The notes beneath the pieces are model-generated. The model did not search any database, was not told the origin of the DNA, and saw only the letters and a program-made list of their open reading frames with translations. The translations under genes were made by a program, and so were the position numbers. From Propionibacteriaceae bacterium UBA6122 (GTDB lineage: Bacteria > Actinomycetota > Actinomycetes > Propionibacteriales > Propionibacteriaceae), in assembly GCA_002428365.1 (NCBI GenBank), contig DIVW01000043.1, forward strand, positions 1 through 64,000: a DNA stretch of 64,000 nt, in the 5' to 3' direction. Shown piece after piece: positions 41,938 to 50,491 of the stretch (position 1 is its first letter; each line of letters starts with the position of its first letter).

Positions 41938-42490
41938 CAAACCGATCCTTCCCCCTTGGAGCTGACGGACCTTCAGATGACGGTCGGGGTTAGGCGGCCC
42001 GAGTGTCCTGTGTGGCAATGATGGTCTCGTGGTCGATATGGGTCAATCGACCGTCTCGGGCTAGCCCCGACCTCGCCTTCCCGAAAGTCCTTCTGAAGTC
42101 ACCCGGACCGCTCACCAGAAACTTGCCAAGCCAAACTTCACTGCCGGGCGCTAGGTCGGAAGTCTGGGCACGCCGCCATAACACCGTGCGCCGCATGTCA
42201 TAACTCAGTCCGTCTCAGTATCACCACCCCGCGCCTGTCTCAGAATGCTGCCCGCGAGCGCATCCCCGTCCCACTTTCGTTCAGGCCGGACACCGCTGTC
42301 CGGCACGCGACGAAATGAGACTTGGACCGGCGAAATGAGACTTGATGAGACTCAGAGGTGTATTCGACGGACAGAATGGGACTTGAGCGCAAACCACGCC
42401 ACGTCCGGGCCTACCAACGGGGGCGGGCCATCGGCTTCACGCGGACGGCCACATCCAACGCAAGTCCTGCGCACCGCTACCAGCCACCTG
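41938..42490. other. Intergenic stretch at the right side of the island
   Basis: No well-supported gene. A 68-residue minus-strand frame (41990-42196) overlaps the 5' side of the preceding gene and has no homology. The stretch includes GCCCGCGAGCGCATCCC near 42250, related to 34653, and two closely spaced GGACCGGCGAAATGAGACTT-like and GAAATGAGACTTGATGAGAC runs near 42310-42350. Confidence 0.45.
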
Positions 42491-42943
42491 TCACCTCGAA
42501 CGCATCTGTTGGTGGGTCTCGGTCTCCCCAATGATCTCAAAGCCAAGCTTCGAGTAGAGCCGCTGCGCCTCGGAGTTGACCTTGTGAACTTGGAGAGTCA
42601 CTGGTCGCCCCGCCGAGGCGGACCGCCGAACAACCCATTGCACAGCGAAGGAGCCAGCACCCCGTCCCTGGTAGTCCGGTAACACCTCAAGGCTCTCGAT
42701 GAACGCACTTTCGGGACGGTCCTCGACGTAGACAGCGCCAACTCCATTGCCGTCCGCCTCGATGATGAAAAGGTCCACGGGATGGGCGATCCGGGCAGCG
42801 AAGAACCCGCTCTGCCAAGCATCGGCGCGAGAATCGTAGAGGCACCCGACGAGCACCGAGTAGGCCTGCTGGTGAAGCGACCTCAGCCAATCTCGGTCAG
42901 CGGCGACCGCTGGACGGATACGCATTTCGAAACCACTACCCAT
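42491..42943 (-). CDS. GNAT-family N-acetyltransferase
   Basis: 150 residues from the ATG at 42943 (MGSGFEMRIRPAVAAD), chosen because GGAGGG lies four bases before it; an alternative in-frame ATG gives MRIRPAVAAD. The acetyl-CoA motif A is LEVLPDYQGRGAGSFAVQWV, followed by VTLQVHKVNSEAQRLYSKLGF, the typical GNAT end. The acceptor is unknown. Single gene just outside the CBASS island. Confidence 0.85.
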   Translation of the reverse strand: MGSGFEMRIRPAVAADRDWLRSLHQQAYSVLVGCLYDSRADAWQSGFFAARIAHPVDLFIIEADGNGVGAVYVEDRPESAFIESLEVLPDYQGRGAGSFAVQWVVRRSASAGRPVTLQVHKVNSEAQRLYSKLGFEIIGETETHQQMRSR

Positions 42944-43063
42944 CAGTCCCTCCACAAATGTCGAACTCCAGGGGTGAGGCCCACAATAGGACTCGGCCGA
43001 CCACGACAGCGACGGTCAGTTCACCCCCAGCGTTCCCGAGAGCGCCCGAATCCTGCGCCCACT

Positions 43064-43420
43064 TCAATTGGCATTCGGCCATTGCACTGCACCCAGGTCC
43101 TCCAGCAGCTTCGGGATTCGACCGGTAAGGGCTCCCCAAAGCAGATCGTCATTCACCTTGTCGTAGTGGTGGGCGACGAGGTTGCGCATGCGATTGATGC
43201 CAACCCAATCCACTTCGGAGTGCTGGGCTTTGAAGGCTTCCGGCAGCTTCTCGGCGACCGTTGCCGCCTTGATCAGGATGCGTTCGCCAGCGTTGCGCAG
43301 CAGGGCGCCGTCCATGGTGTCGGCGAGATAGGCGGCGCGTCCCTTGCTGACCAGGTAGCTGGCCTCCGCACCAATCTGGGCAAGGTCAGCGAGGCGGCGC
43401 TGCACCCGGCTGTCGCTCAC
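43064..43420 (-). CDS. hepT: HepT-like HEPN toxin
   Basis: 118 residues, all helical, with the HEPN motif RMRNLVAHHY (Arg79, His84, Tyr86; R-x4-H-x-Y). HepT proteins are RNases or tRNA-targeting toxins neutralised when the partner MntA adds AMP units to the HEPN tyrosine (family knowledge, type VII toxin-antitoxin). GTG start at 43420 overlaps the mntA stop by four bases, so the antitoxin is made first. Confidence 0.87.
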   Translation of the reverse strand: MSDSRVQRRLADLAQIGAEASYLVSKGRAAYLADTMDGALLRNAGERILIKAATVAEKLPEAFKAQHSEVDWVGINRMRNLVAHHYDKVNDDLLWGALTGRIPKLLEDLGAVQWPNAN

Positions 43421-43878
43421 AGGGGTCGGGCCTCGGCCAAGGCGCGCTCGATGACCGGGCCGGTGCTTCCCGTGGAGACGACGTCCACCGGCACGGTCAA
43501 CAGGTTGGCCAGCGCCTCCTGAAGACCGAACAATGTGACGATGTCAGAACCCGGCTCGAAGGTCACCAACAGGTCGATGTCGGAATCGGGTTGGTCCCTC
43601 CCGGTCGCCACCGATCCGAATACCCGCACATCGAGACCGCCGGCTTGCGCCACCGTCCACAACACGTCCTCACGAGCCGCTCGCAACAACTGCGAAGGAC
43701 GCACCTGCAGCGCAGCCTCCAACGCTTGCCGCACCGAATCCGTGGGTTGCCGCGTGCCGCGTTCGATCGCGGCGATGAGCGGCTGCTTCACCCCGGCCAG
43801 CTCGGCAAGCTCACGCTGGGTCAGCCCCGCCGCGGCTCGACGCAGGCGGAGCCTGTCAGCAAACGGCGCCTCAGTCAC
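43417..43878 (-). CDS. mntA: MntA-like nucleotidyltransferase antitoxin with N-terminal HTH
   Basis: 153 residues. The N-terminal XRE helix-turn-helix (about 8-62: LRRAAAGLTQRELAELAGVK, PLIAAIERGTRQP) is fused to a minimal nucleotidyltransferase with VFGSVATGRDQPDSDIDLLV (Gly-Ser 88-89, Asp100 and Asp102). Usual MntA lacks a DNA-binding domain, so this fusion could both modify HepT and repress the operon. GTG start at 43878. Overlaps hepT (GTGA). Confidence 0.88.
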   Translation of the reverse strand: MTEAPFADRLRLRRAAAGLTQRELAELAGVKQPLIAAIERGTRQPTDSVRQALEAALQVRPSQLLRAAREDVLWTVAQAGGLDVRVFGSVATGRDQPDSDIDLLVTFEPGSDIVTLFGLQEALANLLTVPVDVVSTGSTGPVIERALAEARPL

Positions 43879-43945
43879 GACTCGATGATAACACTGCCGT
43901 TATCAGGCGCCTCATTGCGCGAAGCGCGCCATACCTGCCTGCGGT

Positions 43946-44677
43946 TCAGGAAACTCGGACGCTCGCCTCGGCGGCGATGACCTTGGCCAAGTCCTCCGCG
44001 CGACTCCACATGGGCCAATGCCCGGTCGGAAGATCGATGAGGTCAAGGTGCTGAAGGCTCGCCACCTCGGCGAACATTGGGTGCCCGGCGTTGGCCAGCT
44101 CCATCAGTTGCGCGCTTGGGATCGAGCAGCAAACCAGCGTGGTCGCCACCTTCAGACGCGCATCGTTGGTGAGCTCCACCCGCTGGCGCAGCACCGGGCC
44201 GGGTTCTGGGACGGCGCGCGCCCGGAAGCGCTCCAGCACCTCTGAGCTCAGGCCTTGGAGGCTGGCCTGCTGCCCCAACACATCGAAGGGTGGCAGGGGC
44301 AGTTCGTCCACCTCGGCGGGCAGATCTGGAGCGAAGACAGTTCCGGGCGCGACCGGACCACTGTCGACCCAGATCACCCGAGCGACGAGTTCGGGATGCC
44401 GATCGAGCATCAGGCTTACCGGGGCGTTGGCTCCGCTGTGCGCCACGATCACCACCGGCTGCTCTTCGGCAGCGGCGGCCTTTTCGATCGCCATTGCCTG
44501 CTCGTCGAGTGTCCTGAACGCTCGTTCGCTGTCGTCGGCATCGAGGCCAGGGAGGGTCAGCGGTACGGCTCGTCGTCCGGCAGCAGCGAGGTGTTCGGCC
44601 ACCTCGTCCCACGCCCACGCGCCCAGCCAGTGGCCGGCGATCAGAATGATGGATGGTTGGCTCACATTGGTCGTCAT
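43946..44677 (-). CDS. Alpha/beta hydrolase
   Basis: 243 residues from the ATG at 44677. Alpha/beta hydrolase fold of the HNL/esterase-like branch: LIAGHWLGAWAWDEVAEHL (oxyanion region), nucleophile Ser in VIVAHSGANAPVSLM near 94, and the C-terminal catalytic His in LPTGHWPMWSRAEDLA. The nucleophile elbow is AHSGA instead of GxSxG. The substrate is unknown. Divergent from a WYL regulator with 73 bases between them, which suggests it is that regulator's target. Confidence 0.85.
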   Translation of the reverse strand: MTTNVSQPSIILIAGHWLGAWAWDEVAEHLAAAGRRAVPLTLPGLDADDSERAFRTLDEQAMAIEKAAAAEEQPVVIVAHSGANAPVSLMLDRHPELVARVIWVDSGPVAPGTVFAPDLPAEVDELPLPPFDVLGQQASLQGLSSEVLERFRARAVPEPGPVLRQRVELTNDARLKVATTLVCCSIPSAQLMELANAGHPMFAEVASLQHLDLIDLPTGHWPMWSRAEDLAKVIAAEASVRVS

Positions 44678-44750
44678 ACTGCGATGCTCACACGCCACCA
44701 AGACAACGGTGTGTCACCATTTATGTCATGAATCTCGAAGCGCTGCAGAC

Positions 44751-45449
44751 GTGAAGCGCACCGAGCGGCTCCACGCACTGACGGAGATGCTGCGGCGCTC
44801 TGGCACCCGCGGGTGTAGCGCTGAACGACTGGCAACCGAGTTCGGCGTCTCGGTGCGGACGGTCAAAAGAGATCTCAACGCCCTTGAGAACAGCGGTGCG
44901 CCGATCTGGTCACGCCCAGGGCCCGGCGGCGGCTACGGTCTGGCCGCAGGAGCAAACCTTCCGCCAATCAGCCTGAGCCCCGCGCAGGCCGTGGCACTAC
45001 TCACTGCAGTCTCGGCTGCCCCCGATGCCCCGTACGCCGACCTGGCCTCAACCGGAGTCAAGAAGATCCTGGACGTCCTCGACCCAAGGACCCGAGCGAA
45101 GGCCGACGAGCTCGCGGGTCGCATCTGGGTGAACACGCCATCGCCTTCGGTTCGCTCAGTCAGATCGGCGCTCGAAGAGGCGATGGCCACCCAACGCGTC
45201 GTGCGCATTCGTTATCGCTCAGGCGACGACAGCCAGACGACCCGCGACGTCGAGCCGATTCTGTTCGGCTCAACGGACGCTCGCTGGTATCTGATCAGTT
45301 GGTGTCGGCTGCGCAACGCCATCCGCTGGTTCCGGCTGAGCCGGATCGAGCGCGCCAACGTGACCAAGATTCCCTGCAGCGGCCACACCGTCGAAGAGGT
45401 CGGCAGCCCGCCGCCCACGGCACGGTCGGTGTACAGCACCAGTGAATGA
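44751..45449 (+). CDS. WYL-domain transcriptional regulator (HTH_11 type)
   Basis: 232 residues from the GTG at 44751. The N-terminal HTH is RLHALTEMLRRSGTRGCSAE, with FGVSVRTVKRDLNALENSGA as the recognition part, and GPGGGYGLAAG forms the wing. The C-terminal WYL domain has ALEEAMATQRVVRIRYRSGD and DARWYLISWCRLRNAIRWFR, binding single-stranded nucleic acid or small ligands. Frame continuing upstream to 44091 is antisense to the hydrolase and not part of the gene. It probably regulates itself and the divergent alpha/beta hydrolase. Confidence 0.87.
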   Translation: MKRTERLHALTEMLRRSGTRGCSAERLATEFGVSVRTVKRDLNALENSGAPIWSRPGPGGGYGLAAGANLPPISLSPAQAVALLTAVSAAPDAPYADLASTGVKKILDVLDPRTRAKADELAGRIWVNTPSPSVRSVRSALEEAMATQRVVRIRYRSGDDSQTTRDVEPILFGSTDARWYLISWCRLRNAIRWFRLSRIERANVTKIPCSGHTVEEVGSPPPTARSVYSTSE

Positions 45450-45636
45450 GGCCTAGTCGACGTCCCGATGCGGTGATTCTTACTCAAGATCAGGCGGTCG
45501 CGCCGCCTCGAAATCAACCCGCGCCCCCGGGGCCGTCACCCACAAACAGAATCTCGCCCGTCACTGAGACAGTGATTCCTGCGCCTAACCGCTCGGTAAA
45601 CCTGCCGAGAAGGAGCCGAACCCTATACTTCCTGCC

Positions 45637-46908
45637 ATGTCTCTTGAGGCGATCGCCGCGCTTCGTCGCGCGGTCGAATCCATGCCGAATGACGTCGCCT
45701 TGCGACTCCACTTGGCCCAGTTGGAAATGAATAGCGGGCAAAACGCTGAAGCTGTCACCACCCTCGCGAAGATCCTGGAATTGGATCCCCAACACAGCAC
45801 CGCCCGCGAATTGCTCGCGGACGCTGTGGCCGCCATGACCCCTGCCGCGCCCAGCCCACCTCCGCCCGACGTCACGGCGTCCAACATTCCCGTCTCCACA
45901 GCAGGCGAGGCGCCACCCGCTCCAGCCGAGGCCGCTGCACGCGCTGGCTTCGACTGGAGGGCGGCCGAGGCAGACCTCGACTCATCGGTAGCGCCGGCCT
46001 TTGTCGATGGCGAGTCCCAGGCCCCCCACGATCCTTTCTCCTCCGAGCGTCCCAAGCTCACCTTGGCCGACATCGGCGGCATGGAGCAGGTCAAGGAGCG
46101 CCTCAATGCCTCTTTGCTCGCGCCCATCCGGAATCCGGGCCTACGCGCCCTGTACGGGAAGTCGCTGCGTGGCGGGCTCCTTCTTTATGGGCCACCGGGG
46201 TGCGGGAAGACCTTTCTGGCTCGGGCCGTGGCCGGAGAGCTCGGTGCCGGGTTTATCTCGGTCAGCATCGCCGACATTCTCGACCCCTACTTCGGTGCCT
46301 CCGAGCAGCGCGTTCACCAGCTCTTTCTTCAGGCCCAGCGAATGGCCCCCTGCGTGGTCTTCATCGACGAGCTCGATACCCTCGGCCAGCGCCGCGGCGC
46401 GGGAAACACGATGATGTCGGGAGTGGTCAATCAGCTATTGATGGAACTGGATGGATTCGACGGCGCCCGAGATGACGTGTTCACCCTCGCCGCCACCAAC
46501 CAGCCATGGCAGGTTGACCCGGCGCTGCGTCGTCCCGGCCGCTTCGATCGCACTGTGCTGGTGCTCCCTCCAGACGAGCGGGCCCGCGAGGCAATCTTCC
46601 GTTTCCACCTCACTGAGCGCCCGGTCGAGGCCATCGACGCAAAGGCTCTTGCTGCACGAACCAACGGGTTCACTGGAGCCGACATCGCCCTGGTCTGCGA
46701 GGCGGCGAGCGAACGCGCCCTCATCGACTCGGTGACCACTGGAGTGCCACGCATGATCGGCATGCCCGACCTGATGGCGGCGCTGGGGGGCGTGCAGCCC
46801 TCCATCGGGCCATGGCTGGAGACCGCGCGCAACTACGTCCAGTTCGGTGAAGACGACGGCACTTTCGCCGAGCTGAAGACCTACCTCAAAAGGATCAAGC
46901 GACTGTGA
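45637..46908 (+). CDS. AAA+ ATPase with N-terminal TPR-like region
   Basis: 423 residues. The N-terminal 65 residues contain two TPR-like helix pairs (ALRRAVESMPNDVALRLHLA, TTLAKILELDPQHSTARELL). A Pro/Ala-rich linker (about 68-140) and an AAA core of the FtsH/Cdc48/Vps4 type follow. Walker A is GPPGCGKT (185-192), Walker B VFIDELD (241-247), with AATNQPWQVDPALRRPGRFD carrying the Sensor 1 and arginine-finger features. There is no protease domain or membrane segment. It is coupled by a four-base overlap to a TPR membrane protein, which probably recruits it to the membrane. Substrate unknown. Confidence 0.88.
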   Translation: MSLEAIAALRRAVESMPNDVALRLHLAQLEMNSGQNAEAVTTLAKILELDPQHSTARELLADAVAAMTPAAPSPPPPDVTASNIPVSTAGEAPPAPAEAAARAGFDWRAAEADLDSSVAPAFVDGESQAPHDPFSSERPKLTLADIGGMEQVKERLNASLLAPIRNPGLRALYGKSLRGGLLLYGPPGCGKTFLARAVAGELGAGFISVSIADILDPYFGASEQRVHQLFLQAQRMAPCVVFIDELDTLGQRRGAGNTMMSGVVNQLLMELDGFDGARDDVFTLAATNQPWQVDPALRRPGRFDRTVLVLPPDERAREAIFRFHLTERPVEAIDAKALAARTNGFTGADIALVCEAASERALIDSVTTGVPRMIGMPDLMAALGGVQPSIGPWLETARNYVQFGEDDGTFAELKTYLKRIKRL

Positions 46909-47972
46909 CCATGTCAGCCGACGCGGCGCACCGCGAGCACACCCTGGCTCAGGCAGGCACCTACCGCACCGCTGGGCACGCCGAAGACGCCTTACGTTTG
47001 GTGGGTCCGCTGTTGGTGCAATACCCGGGTGATGTCGAAGCCTCCTGGGTGGCGGCGATGTCGCTGTGTGACCTCTCCCGAGGCGAGGAAGCACTGAGGA
47101 TCGCCCGGCAGGCGGTGACCGCCTCCCCTCAGGATGCGGACGCGTGGCGGCTGCTGTCGGTCCTGCTCACCGAGCCCACCGAAGTGGCCGAGGCGATCGC
47201 CGCAGGCACGCGCGCCGTTCAACTCGCTCCGCTCGATCCCTATACCCGCGCAGCCGCCGGGTTCGCCCTTTCACGATCACCCCGGCGCCGTGACCGCAAG
47301 CAAGCCATCGCCGAAGCCAAGGAGATGCTGCGCCTCGCGCCCGGCCATCCCGGCTTCCACGTAGCCAACGGACAGATCCTGACCCGCTGCCAACGCCTCA
47401 ACGACGCTGAGCGAGCCTTCCACGAGGCCCTGCGTCTTGATCCCGGCAACCTCGCGGCACGCGACGGCATTGGAGCCGTGCATGACCAACGCGGGCACGT
47501 TCTTCGCGCCTACAAGTCCTGGGGCAGCGTCCTGGGTGAGCGACCGGACGACCGGAGTCTCAGCCGCGACGTGATCTACACCATCGGACGGTGGGCCCGA
47601 GTAATGGTGTACACCGGAGTCTCGTTCGGCTGGGTGGCGTTCGCTTTCACCTTCCTCGCCACCGACAAAGACCCCTTTGAGGCCTCGAAGTACACCACTC
47701 TCGCCATGGTGCTTGCCGGGTTGGCGGCCCTGTTTGTGGTGGGCATTGCCGTCCGACTGGTTCGGGATCGTCGCCTCGCTCGACTCCTTTGGTCTCATCA
47801 TCTGCTCCGGGCGCTGACTGGCCTCATCGGCACAGCCACCTACTTGGTGGCCGCCGTCCTGCTTGTGCTGACCTCACCGCAGATTGCCTCCGGCTTCGCC
47901 CTCGGCGGCGCCTTACTCACCTCCGCCGTCGCCACCATCAACTCAGTGGTGCAACGGCGCAAAGACGCCTGA
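46905..47972 (+). CDS. TPR-repeat membrane protein, partner of the AAA+ ATPase
   Basis: 355 residues. Residues about 1-210 form five or six tetratricopeptide repeats (GRAEDALRLVG-like helices; RLNDAERAFHEALRLDPGNL is the clearest). Four hydrophobic segments follow at about 232-252, 262-285, 298-318 and 320-340. The TPR part probably faces the cytoplasm. GTG start overlaps the ATPase stop (GTGA), so both proteins are made together. Unnamed function; the pair may form a membrane-linked unfoldase or remodelling complex (inference). Confidence 0.8.
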   Translation: MTMSADAAHREHTLAQAGTYRTAGHAEDALRLVGPLLVQYPGDVEASWVAAMSLCDLSRGEEALRIARQAVTASPQDADAWRLLSVLLTEPTEVAEAIAAGTRAVQLAPLDPYTRAAAGFALSRSPRRRDRKQAIAEAKEMLRLAPGHPGFHVANGQILTRCQRLNDAERAFHEALRLDPGNLAARDGIGAVHDQRGHVLRAYKSWGSVLGERPDDRSLSRDVIYTIGRWARVMVYTGVSFGWVAFAFTFLATDKDPFEASKYTTLAMVLAGLAALFVVGIAVRLVRDRRLARLLWSHHLLRALTGLIGTATYLVAAVLLVLTSPQIASGFALGGALLTSAVATINSVVQRRKDA

Positions 47973-48074
47973 CTTGCCGCGTCGTAAGTCGGCGGGGTGG
48001 CCTCCCAGGTCGACTCACTGACCAGCCGCTCGAATTCCCGGCTGCGGAGCGGCGGCCTGGCTAGTCTCGTTTCC

Positions 48075-49553
48075 ATGACCGAGGCTGTAGACACCCCCTC
48101 CCGCCCTACCGGAAACCAGCCGAAACGCACCTTCTTCGGGCACCCCTGGGCGCTGGCGAATCTGTTCGGCGTGGAGATGTGGGAGCGGTTCAGCTTCTAC
48201 GGCATGCAGGGCATCCTGCTGCTCTACCTGTACTACTCCGTCGATCAGGGCGGGCTGGGCATCGACAAAGCGGTCGCCTCCGGCATCGTCGGCGCGTACG
48301 GCGGCATCGTCTACCTCTCCACGGTGCTCGGCGCCTGGCTCGCCGATCGCCTCTTCGGCAGCGAACGGGTGCTGTTCGTCTCGGCGGCAGTCATCATGGT
48401 GGGTCACATCGCCCTCGGCGTCATTCCCGGTATCGCCGGGGTCGGCGTCGGCCTGGTCTTGATCGCCTTCGGCTCTGGCGGGCTGAAGGCCAACGCCAGC
48501 TCAGTCGTCGGCACCTTGTACGCCCCCGACGACGTCCGCCGCGACGCAGGTTTCTCGCTGTTCTACCTCGGGGTGAATCTGGGCGCGTTCTTCGGACCAC
48601 TGCTCACCGGCCTGCTGCAGAGCACGGCCGGCTTCCGCTGGGGCTTCACGCTGGCCGCCCTCGGCATGGCCGCTGGGCTCGTCCAATACTCCTTCGGTCG
48701 CCGCAGCATTCCCGACGTCGCCCGCGTCGCCCCCAACCCACTGCCGCGCGAGCACTACCTCAAAGCAGCCCTGATCGGGACGGCGGGCGTCGCGCTGGTC
48801 GTCGTGCTGGTGCTGACTAATGTCGTGCGAGCCGACAACCTCTCCCAGACCGTCATCGTGGCGACTGTGATAGCCGCCGTCAGCCTGTTCACCTTGCTGC
48901 TGACCAGCCGCCGTGTCGACGCCACCGAGCGGTCTCGGGTGTGGGCGTTCATCCCGCTCTTCCTCGTGTCGGTGGCGTTCTGGTCGCTGTATCAGCAGCA
49001 GTTCACCGTGGTGACCTTTTACGCCGACAGCCAACTGAACCGCTCCATCTTCGGCTGGGAGTTCCCGGTGAGCTGGGTGCAGTCGATCAATCCGGTCTTC
49101 ATCATTGCGCTCTCCGGTGCCTTCGCCGCCTTGTGGGGACGACTGGGCACCCGGCAGCCGTCCACGCCGGTGAAGTTCGGCCTGGCCGCGGTGATCATGG
49201 GCGTCGCGTTCTGGCTGTTCCTGCCGTTCGCCAATGGCGGCCCCAACTCCACCCCGGTGTTGGCCCTGATCGGCATTCTGTTCGTCTTCACGATCGCCGA
49301 GCTGCTGCTCTCGCCGATCGGCCTGTCCGCCTCAACCAAACTGGCCCCGAAGGCCTACCGCACCCAGATGATCGCGCTGTTCTTCCTCTCCAGCGCCCTG
49401 GGCACCACGATTGCTGGCACCCTCGGCGAGTACTACACCAAGGTGTCCGAGACCGTGTACTTCGGCACTCTCGGGACGATCGCCGTAGTGGTGGGCATCG
49501 TGCTGCTGATCGCCGCACCGGCAGTGCTGAAGCTCATGAAGGACGTGCGCTGA
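48075..49553 (+). CDS. POT-family proton-dependent di/tripeptide transporter
   Basis: 492 residues from MTEAVDTPSRPTGNQ at 48075; the in-frame extension to 47997 is not supported. About 12-14 membrane helices. Signatures: WERFSFYGMQGILLLYLYYS (helix 1 with the conserved ExxER-like Glu/Arg region), GGIVYLSTVLGAWLADRLFG and FYLGVNLGAFFGPLLTGLL are typical PTR2 motifs. It imports small peptides with protons. Single gene, 103 bases after the TPR gene. Confidence 0.92.
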   Translation: MTEAVDTPSRPTGNQPKRTFFGHPWALANLFGVEMWERFSFYGMQGILLLYLYYSVDQGGLGIDKAVASGIVGAYGGIVYLSTVLGAWLADRLFGSERVLFVSAAVIMVGHIALGVIPGIAGVGVGLVLIAFGSGGLKANASSVVGTLYAPDDVRRDAGFSLFYLGVNLGAFFGPLLTGLLQSTAGFRWGFTLAALGMAAGLVQYSFGRRSIPDVARVAPNPLPREHYLKAALIGTAGVALVVVLVLTNVVRADNLSQTVIVATVIAAVSLFTLLLTSRRVDATERSRVWAFIPLFLVSVAFWSLYQQQFTVVTFYADSQLNRSIFGWEFPVSWVQSINPVFIIALSGAFAALWGRLGTRQPSTPVKFGLAAVIMGVAFWLFLPFANGGPNSTPVLALIGILFVFTIAELLLSPIGLSASTKLAPKAYRTQMIALFFLSSALGTTIAGTLGEYYTKVSETVYFGTLGTIAVVVGIVLLIAAPAVLKLMKDVR

Positions 49554-49563
49554 CGGCGGCCAG

Positions 49564-50451
49564 CTAGGGACGTCCAGCTCGCCTGCGCGCGACCTCGATC
49601 ACCGCGCTTTCGTTTACCTCACCCAGGCCGGACGCGAGCAGGTCGTCCAGGGTGCCCAGCGCAACTTCGCCGAACGGCGCCGCCGCCCCCAACTCCGCAG
49701 CCAAGCGCATCGCGTAGGCGACGTCCTTGCGGCGCAGGCGCCCAGAGAAGGTCACCGGATCGGCGTGATCGTCGGCCACCATTCTTCGCACATTGCGGAC
49801 GACTTGTGGGCTGGCCGCCTGGCCGCTCGCCAGCGCCTGTTCGACCTGCTCCAGATCGAGACCGGCTCGCTCGGCCAAGGCCAGACCCTCCGCGACCCCG
49901 GCGATCTGAACCGCACCGATCAGGTTCACGATCAGCTTGTAGGCCGTGCCCGCACCCACCGGTCCGAAGTGGACGAGTTCGGTGGCCAGCGGCTCCAGCA
50001 GCGGACGGACGTCCTGCAGGTCGCCCGGGCCGGCACCGATGAGCAGGGTGAGCCGTCCTGCCGCAGCGGCGTCGGGGAGCCCGGTCACCGGGCAGTCCAC
50101 ATACCGCCAACCCCGCTCCCGCACCGCGGACGACAACTCGGCCACCCACGCCGATGACAGCGTCGAGCATTCGACCGCGAAGGCGCCGAGCGCCGGTTCG
50201 CCGGCGAAGACGCCGTCTGCGCCCAGCCACACCGCCCGGGACGCGTCGTCGTCGCTGACCATCACGAACACCGCATCGACACCGCGGACGGCCTCCGCGG
50301 CGGTCGGCGCGAAGCGGGCACCGGCGGCAACCAGCGGCTCGCAGGCAGCCGCCGTCCGATTGCTCACCGTGACGTCGTGGCCGGCGGCGAGCAGCCGTCC
50401 GGCCATGCCCTGACCCATCCGGCCCAGCCCGACAAACGCGATTCTCGCCAT
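49564..50451 (-). CDS. NAD(P)-dependent 3-hydroxyisobutyrate dehydrogenase-like oxidoreductase
   Basis: 295 residues. N-terminal IAFVGLGRMGQGMAGRLLAA (nucleotide-binding loop), FVMVSDDDASRAVW, substrate-loop DCPVTGLPDAAAAGRLTLLI (family consensus DAPVSGG), catalytic Lys in GTAYKLIVNLIGAVQ near 171, and FSGRLRRKDVAYAMRLA near 238. Members oxidise 3-hydroxyisobutyrate, 2-hydroxy-3-oxopropionate or related beta-hydroxyacids. The DCPVTGLP variation leaves the substrate open. It converges with the POT gene, with ten bases between the stops. Confidence 0.9.
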   Translation of the reverse strand: MARIAFVGLGRMGQGMAGRLLAAGHDVTVSNRTAAACEPLVAAGARFAPTAAEAVRGVDAVFVMVSDDDASRAVWLGADGVFAGEPALGAFAVECSTLSSAWVAELSSAVRERGWRYVDCPVTGLPDAAAAGRLTLLIGAGPGDLQDVRPLLEPLATELVHFGPVGAGTAYKLIVNLIGAVQIAGVAEGLALAERAGLDLEQVEQALASGQAASPQVVRNVRRMVADDHADPVTFSGRLRRKDVAYAMRLAAELGAAAPFGEVALGTLDDLLASGLGEVNESAVIEVARRRAGRP

Positions 50452-50491
50452 GGTTTGATCGTAGGTGGTGAGGGCGTTGCCGAGCCGAGCC

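Noticed and set aside
41990..42196. 68-residue minus-strand gene
   Set aside because: Overlaps the neighbouring gene's upstream region, no ribosome binding site or recognised family.
44091..44750. Extension of the WYL regulator upstream
   Set aside because: It runs antisense through the alpha/beta hydrolase gene; the HTH begins right after the GTG at 44751.
45450..45636. Gene between the WYL regulator and the AAA+ ATPase
   Set aside because: Frames here are short and lack a ribosome binding site or homology.
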